In this document: one piece after another, positions 3,546 to 5,386 of the stretch | How the letters are laid out: every line of letters begins with the position of its first letter | How positions within the stretch are numbered: the stretch's first letter is position 1 | Assembly (NCBI GenBank): GCA_002410715.1 | Contig: DHOG01000005.1 | Location: forward strand, 402 to 5,787 | Source: Ruminococcaceae bacterium UBA5396 | GTDB taxonomy: Bacteria > Bacillota > Clostridia > Oscillospirales > Acutalibacteraceae | Length of the DNA stretch: 5,386 bases | Direction: 5' to 3' | The notes under the pieces: generated by a model | Told to the model about the DNA's origin: nothing | What the model saw: the letters and a program-made list of their open reading frames with translations, nothing else | Databases searched by the model: none | Translations under genes and position numbers: made by a program

Positions 3546-5386
3546 TCATAGGCTTGATATAGTGTTAAGCCGATATTCCTTTAGCCTGTCGTTATCCAAT
3601 AAATCCTGATAAATAAGTAAATCTCCCTCCAGAGAAAATTGATCGGTAAAAATCATATCGATTATCTGAACCTTATCCTCTTTTTCATTATATATATTAA
3701 GCCGATGCAGTACATCCACATAAAAAATATTTCCATTGTGATAATAAATAGATCCCCATTCCAAAACATCCATGGCTAAAATCGCCTCCCTGCCGCTTTT
3801 TCTGTTAATCTGAATGAGCTGGGAGTCTATACCGTAATAAATATAATCCTCATCAAGAAAAAAGCAAAAAATCGAACCTTGGGATGCAAAAATCTCATAC
3901 GCTTCGATGTTTCGATCGGATCTAGACGTAAAAAGACCCGTGTAGCTGTTTGTCGGAATATTATTATAAATTAATTCGTTACGGTATTGATCCATGGAGA
4001 GCCCATAGATCCTTATTCCCCTCTCGTTTGGGATTTTAACCAGGTAGTAGCACCACTCGTTGTAAACATAGATCGCCTGAATTTTAATACCGGTATCAAA
4101 CGGGTCTCTTAACAGCTCTATTTCTTCGCCGGTTTCCTTGCTCTCTGCAATGATATCGTTTTTAAAAATATCAAAATGAATATGATATTTTGACGTCTGT
4201 CCGTCGAAGAGGGATTTTTTTGCATCCAGGGTCAACAGCTTTTCCGTTTGCGGCGCCGTTCCGCATCCTGTCAGCGACATTGAAAGCAGACTCATGACAA
4301 GTACGGAACAAATGCTCCGGAGTGCTTTCTTATGTACATAGCCGGATCCGGTCCCGGAATATTTTTTCATACAAAGATACAACAGCCCCGCCGTTTCAAC
4401 TGTAAAGCCCGCCAGCAGCCAAATAAAGATATTCTCGTCTATTCCCCGGAACTGGACGGTACGGACCACATTGCCGTGTTCACCGAAGGACGGCGTATAG
4501 GAAGTGCCCCATAAGTAGCCTACGGCTGACAGCAGACCCGAAGGAAGGGGAATCAGATATAACAGCGATTTATCCTGGAAGAAAGCATAGGGCAGAAGAA
4601 CAAGCAAGCTGCCGACAAACAGTGTGATGATTGAATTCCTGCTTAAAACAGCCGCTAAGCTGATGATGCCTGAAAGCATCAGCGCGCCCAATGCCCGGCA
4701 GAACACCACCAGCAGAAAGGCTTGATACAGCGTAATATCATAGGGACTGTCCTGAAAAAATTCCAGGCTTTGAAGGGGAAATTCTCCGTCGGATAATCCG
4801 ACCTTCTGATCCAGACAGATATATTCCATTAATGAAAAAAGCACTGTTATGCCGCAGGCGAGCAAGCCCCCTACCGCCAGCTTACCGACACAGGTCTTCC
4901 GCCTCCCGTTCAGTGAAGTTAACAACAGGGTATCCATAGTGCTTTCATATTCCTGACAGAACAGCGGAGCCAATAAAACAATAAGGCACAACAAAAGGAG
5001 GATATCCGCCTCAGAATGGCACAAGAGAGTGCTCCAGCCTCGTTCATCCATCATATAACGATTCTCCGGGTCCTGCTTTGCATAGTGATACTGATTGAAT
5101 ACAATCCCAAAAACAGCCTGATTCTTTTTCTTTACATAATATTCTTTTGTTCTGCTTTCATATTCGTCCCTGCTGATCGTCCCCGCCTGCCATTGTTTGG
5201 ATATCTCCTCTAATTCTCCCGCCGCGCGGCCGACGGAATAATATTCTTCGTTTATCGCCTTTTCTTTGGCCGGATTCAGCCTGCCTTTATATTGTTCCAT
5301 ATAAAAACGGTATCCTTCAGGATTTCTATTGATAAAATAATGCGAATCGTAAGGGCTCTGAAAAAGCGCAGCCGCTTTCAGAATAA
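3546..5386 (-). CDS. ABC-2-like transporter permease with internal lipobox and putative beta-propeller C-terminus, 5' end outside the window
   Basis: The first ATG in the window is at 5300, but the frame stays open to the right edge (upstream codons read SPYDSHYFINRNPEGYRFY) and no ribosome site fits 5300. The true start therefore lies beyond position 5386. Numbered from that ATG, residues 1-95 are a charged, helical extracytoplasmic-type region. Six or so membrane segments follow: about 98-114, 140-162, 192-220, 223-241, 245-262 and 289-311. The EYESTMDTLLLTSLNGRRK stretch (117-135) resembles the cytoplasmic motif of ABC-2 permeases. A further hydrophobic run (326-345) ends in SMSLTGCG, a lipobox-like sequence. 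Residues 350-584 look beta-rich and DUF5050/propeller-like (DEDYIYYGIDSQLIQINRKS; GSIYYHNGNIFYVDV). It probably exports an unknown substrate with an ATPase encoded upstream, outside the window. The substrate cannot be told. Confidence 0.75.
   Translation of the reverse strand, partial: ILKAAALFQSPYDSHYFINRNPEGYRFYMEQYKGRLNPAKEKAINEEYYSVGRAAGELEEISKQWQAGTISRDEYESRTKEYYVKKKNQAVFGIVFNQYHYAKQDPENRYMMDERGWSTLLCHSEADILLLLCLIVLLAPLFCQEYESTMDTLLLTSLNGRRKTCVGKLAVGGLLACGITVLFSLMEYICLDQKVGLSDGEFPLQSLEFFQDSPYDITLYQAFLLVVFCRALGALMLSGIISLAAVLSRNSIITLFVGSLLVLLPYAFFQDKSLLYLIPLPSGLLSAVGYLWGTSYTPSFGEHGNVVRTVQFRGIDENIFIWLLAGFTVETAGLLYLCMKKYSGTGSGYVHKKALRSICSVLVMSLLSMSLTGCGTAPQTEKLLTLDAKKSLFDGQTSKYHIHFDIFKNDIIAESKETGEEIELLRDPFDTGIKIQAIYVYNEWCYYLVKIPNERGIRIYGLSMDQYRNELIYNNIPTNSYTGLFTSRSDRNIEAYEIFASQGSIFCFFLDEDYIYYGIDSQLIQINRKSGREAILAMDVLEWGSIYYHNGNIFYVDVLHRLNIYNEKEDKVQIIDMIFTDQFSLEGDLLIYQDLLDNDRLKEYRLNTISSL

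Noticed and set aside
3424..3609. Plus-strand 61-codon frame over the permease 3' end
   Set aside because: It overlaps the permease end and the intergenic gap, lacks a convincing ribosome site and looks random in composition.
4332..5213. Plus-strand frames at 4332-4514 and 5016-5213
   Set aside because: Both are antisense shadows of the permease gene with no supporting signals.
1..5386. Window length of 5,386 bases equals the phiX174 genome length
   Set aside because: The content has nothing in common with phiX174: an IS1182 element, mobilization-type genes and an ABC-2 permease are present. The length is a coincidence.

Overview
The window looks like chromosomal DNA of a low-to-mid GC Clostridia-type bacterium (Bacillota, probably a gut Lachnospiraceae or Oscillospiraceae relative). 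The signs are AAGGAG-type ribosome binding sites, AT-rich intergenic DNA, protein types found on Tn1549/Tn4451-like clostridial mobile elements, and a clostridial-style ABC-2 permease carrying an extra C-terminal domain. This is recognition from memory; no database search was possible.

Layout. (1) Positions 1-284 and 1974-about 2821 are two halves of one accessory segment from a mobilizable or conjugative element. On the minus strand it carries a cysteine-rich VLP-type protein (1982-2491), a short non-coding stretch with GC-rich dyads, and the start of a TnpW-like protein that runs off the left edge. A divergent RelB/DinJ-type antitoxin gene (2601-2858) lies beyond the VLP gene. (2) A complete IS1182-family insertion sequence (about 285-1973) splits this segment. 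It has one 489-aa transposase, 12-bp perfect terminal inverted repeats, a hairpin just inside each end, its own extended -10 promoter and a 13-bp direct repeat at the insertion point. It landed in a terminator-like hairpin directly after the VLP gene's stop codon. (3) At about 2820-2828 the accessory segment ends abruptly. The antitoxin loses its C-terminus, and its partner toxin is absent where it would be expected. On the other strand the end of a decayed XRE-HTH/membrane protein gene meets the same point. This looks like a deletion or recombination scar. (4) From 3546 to the right edge is the 3' part of a minus-strand gene for a large ABC-2-like permease with an internal lipobox-like motif and a putative beta-propeller C-terminus. 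Its real start lies beyond the window. A well-signalled but only 13-codon reading frame follows it, probably the remnant of another gene.

How the parts relate. The VLP and TnpW-like genes probably belonged to one transfer/mobilization operon, which the IS now interrupts with outward-blocking hairpins. The antitoxin, HTH gene and 13-codon frame are all eroded, so the middle of the window is a decaying mobile-element graveyard beside an apparently intact transporter gene. I see no rRNA, tRNA, CRISPR array or clear riboswitch. I found no convincing new biological system; the best leads are the IS target choice, the scar at about 2822, the structured non-coding stretch at 205-250 and the permease-propeller fusion.
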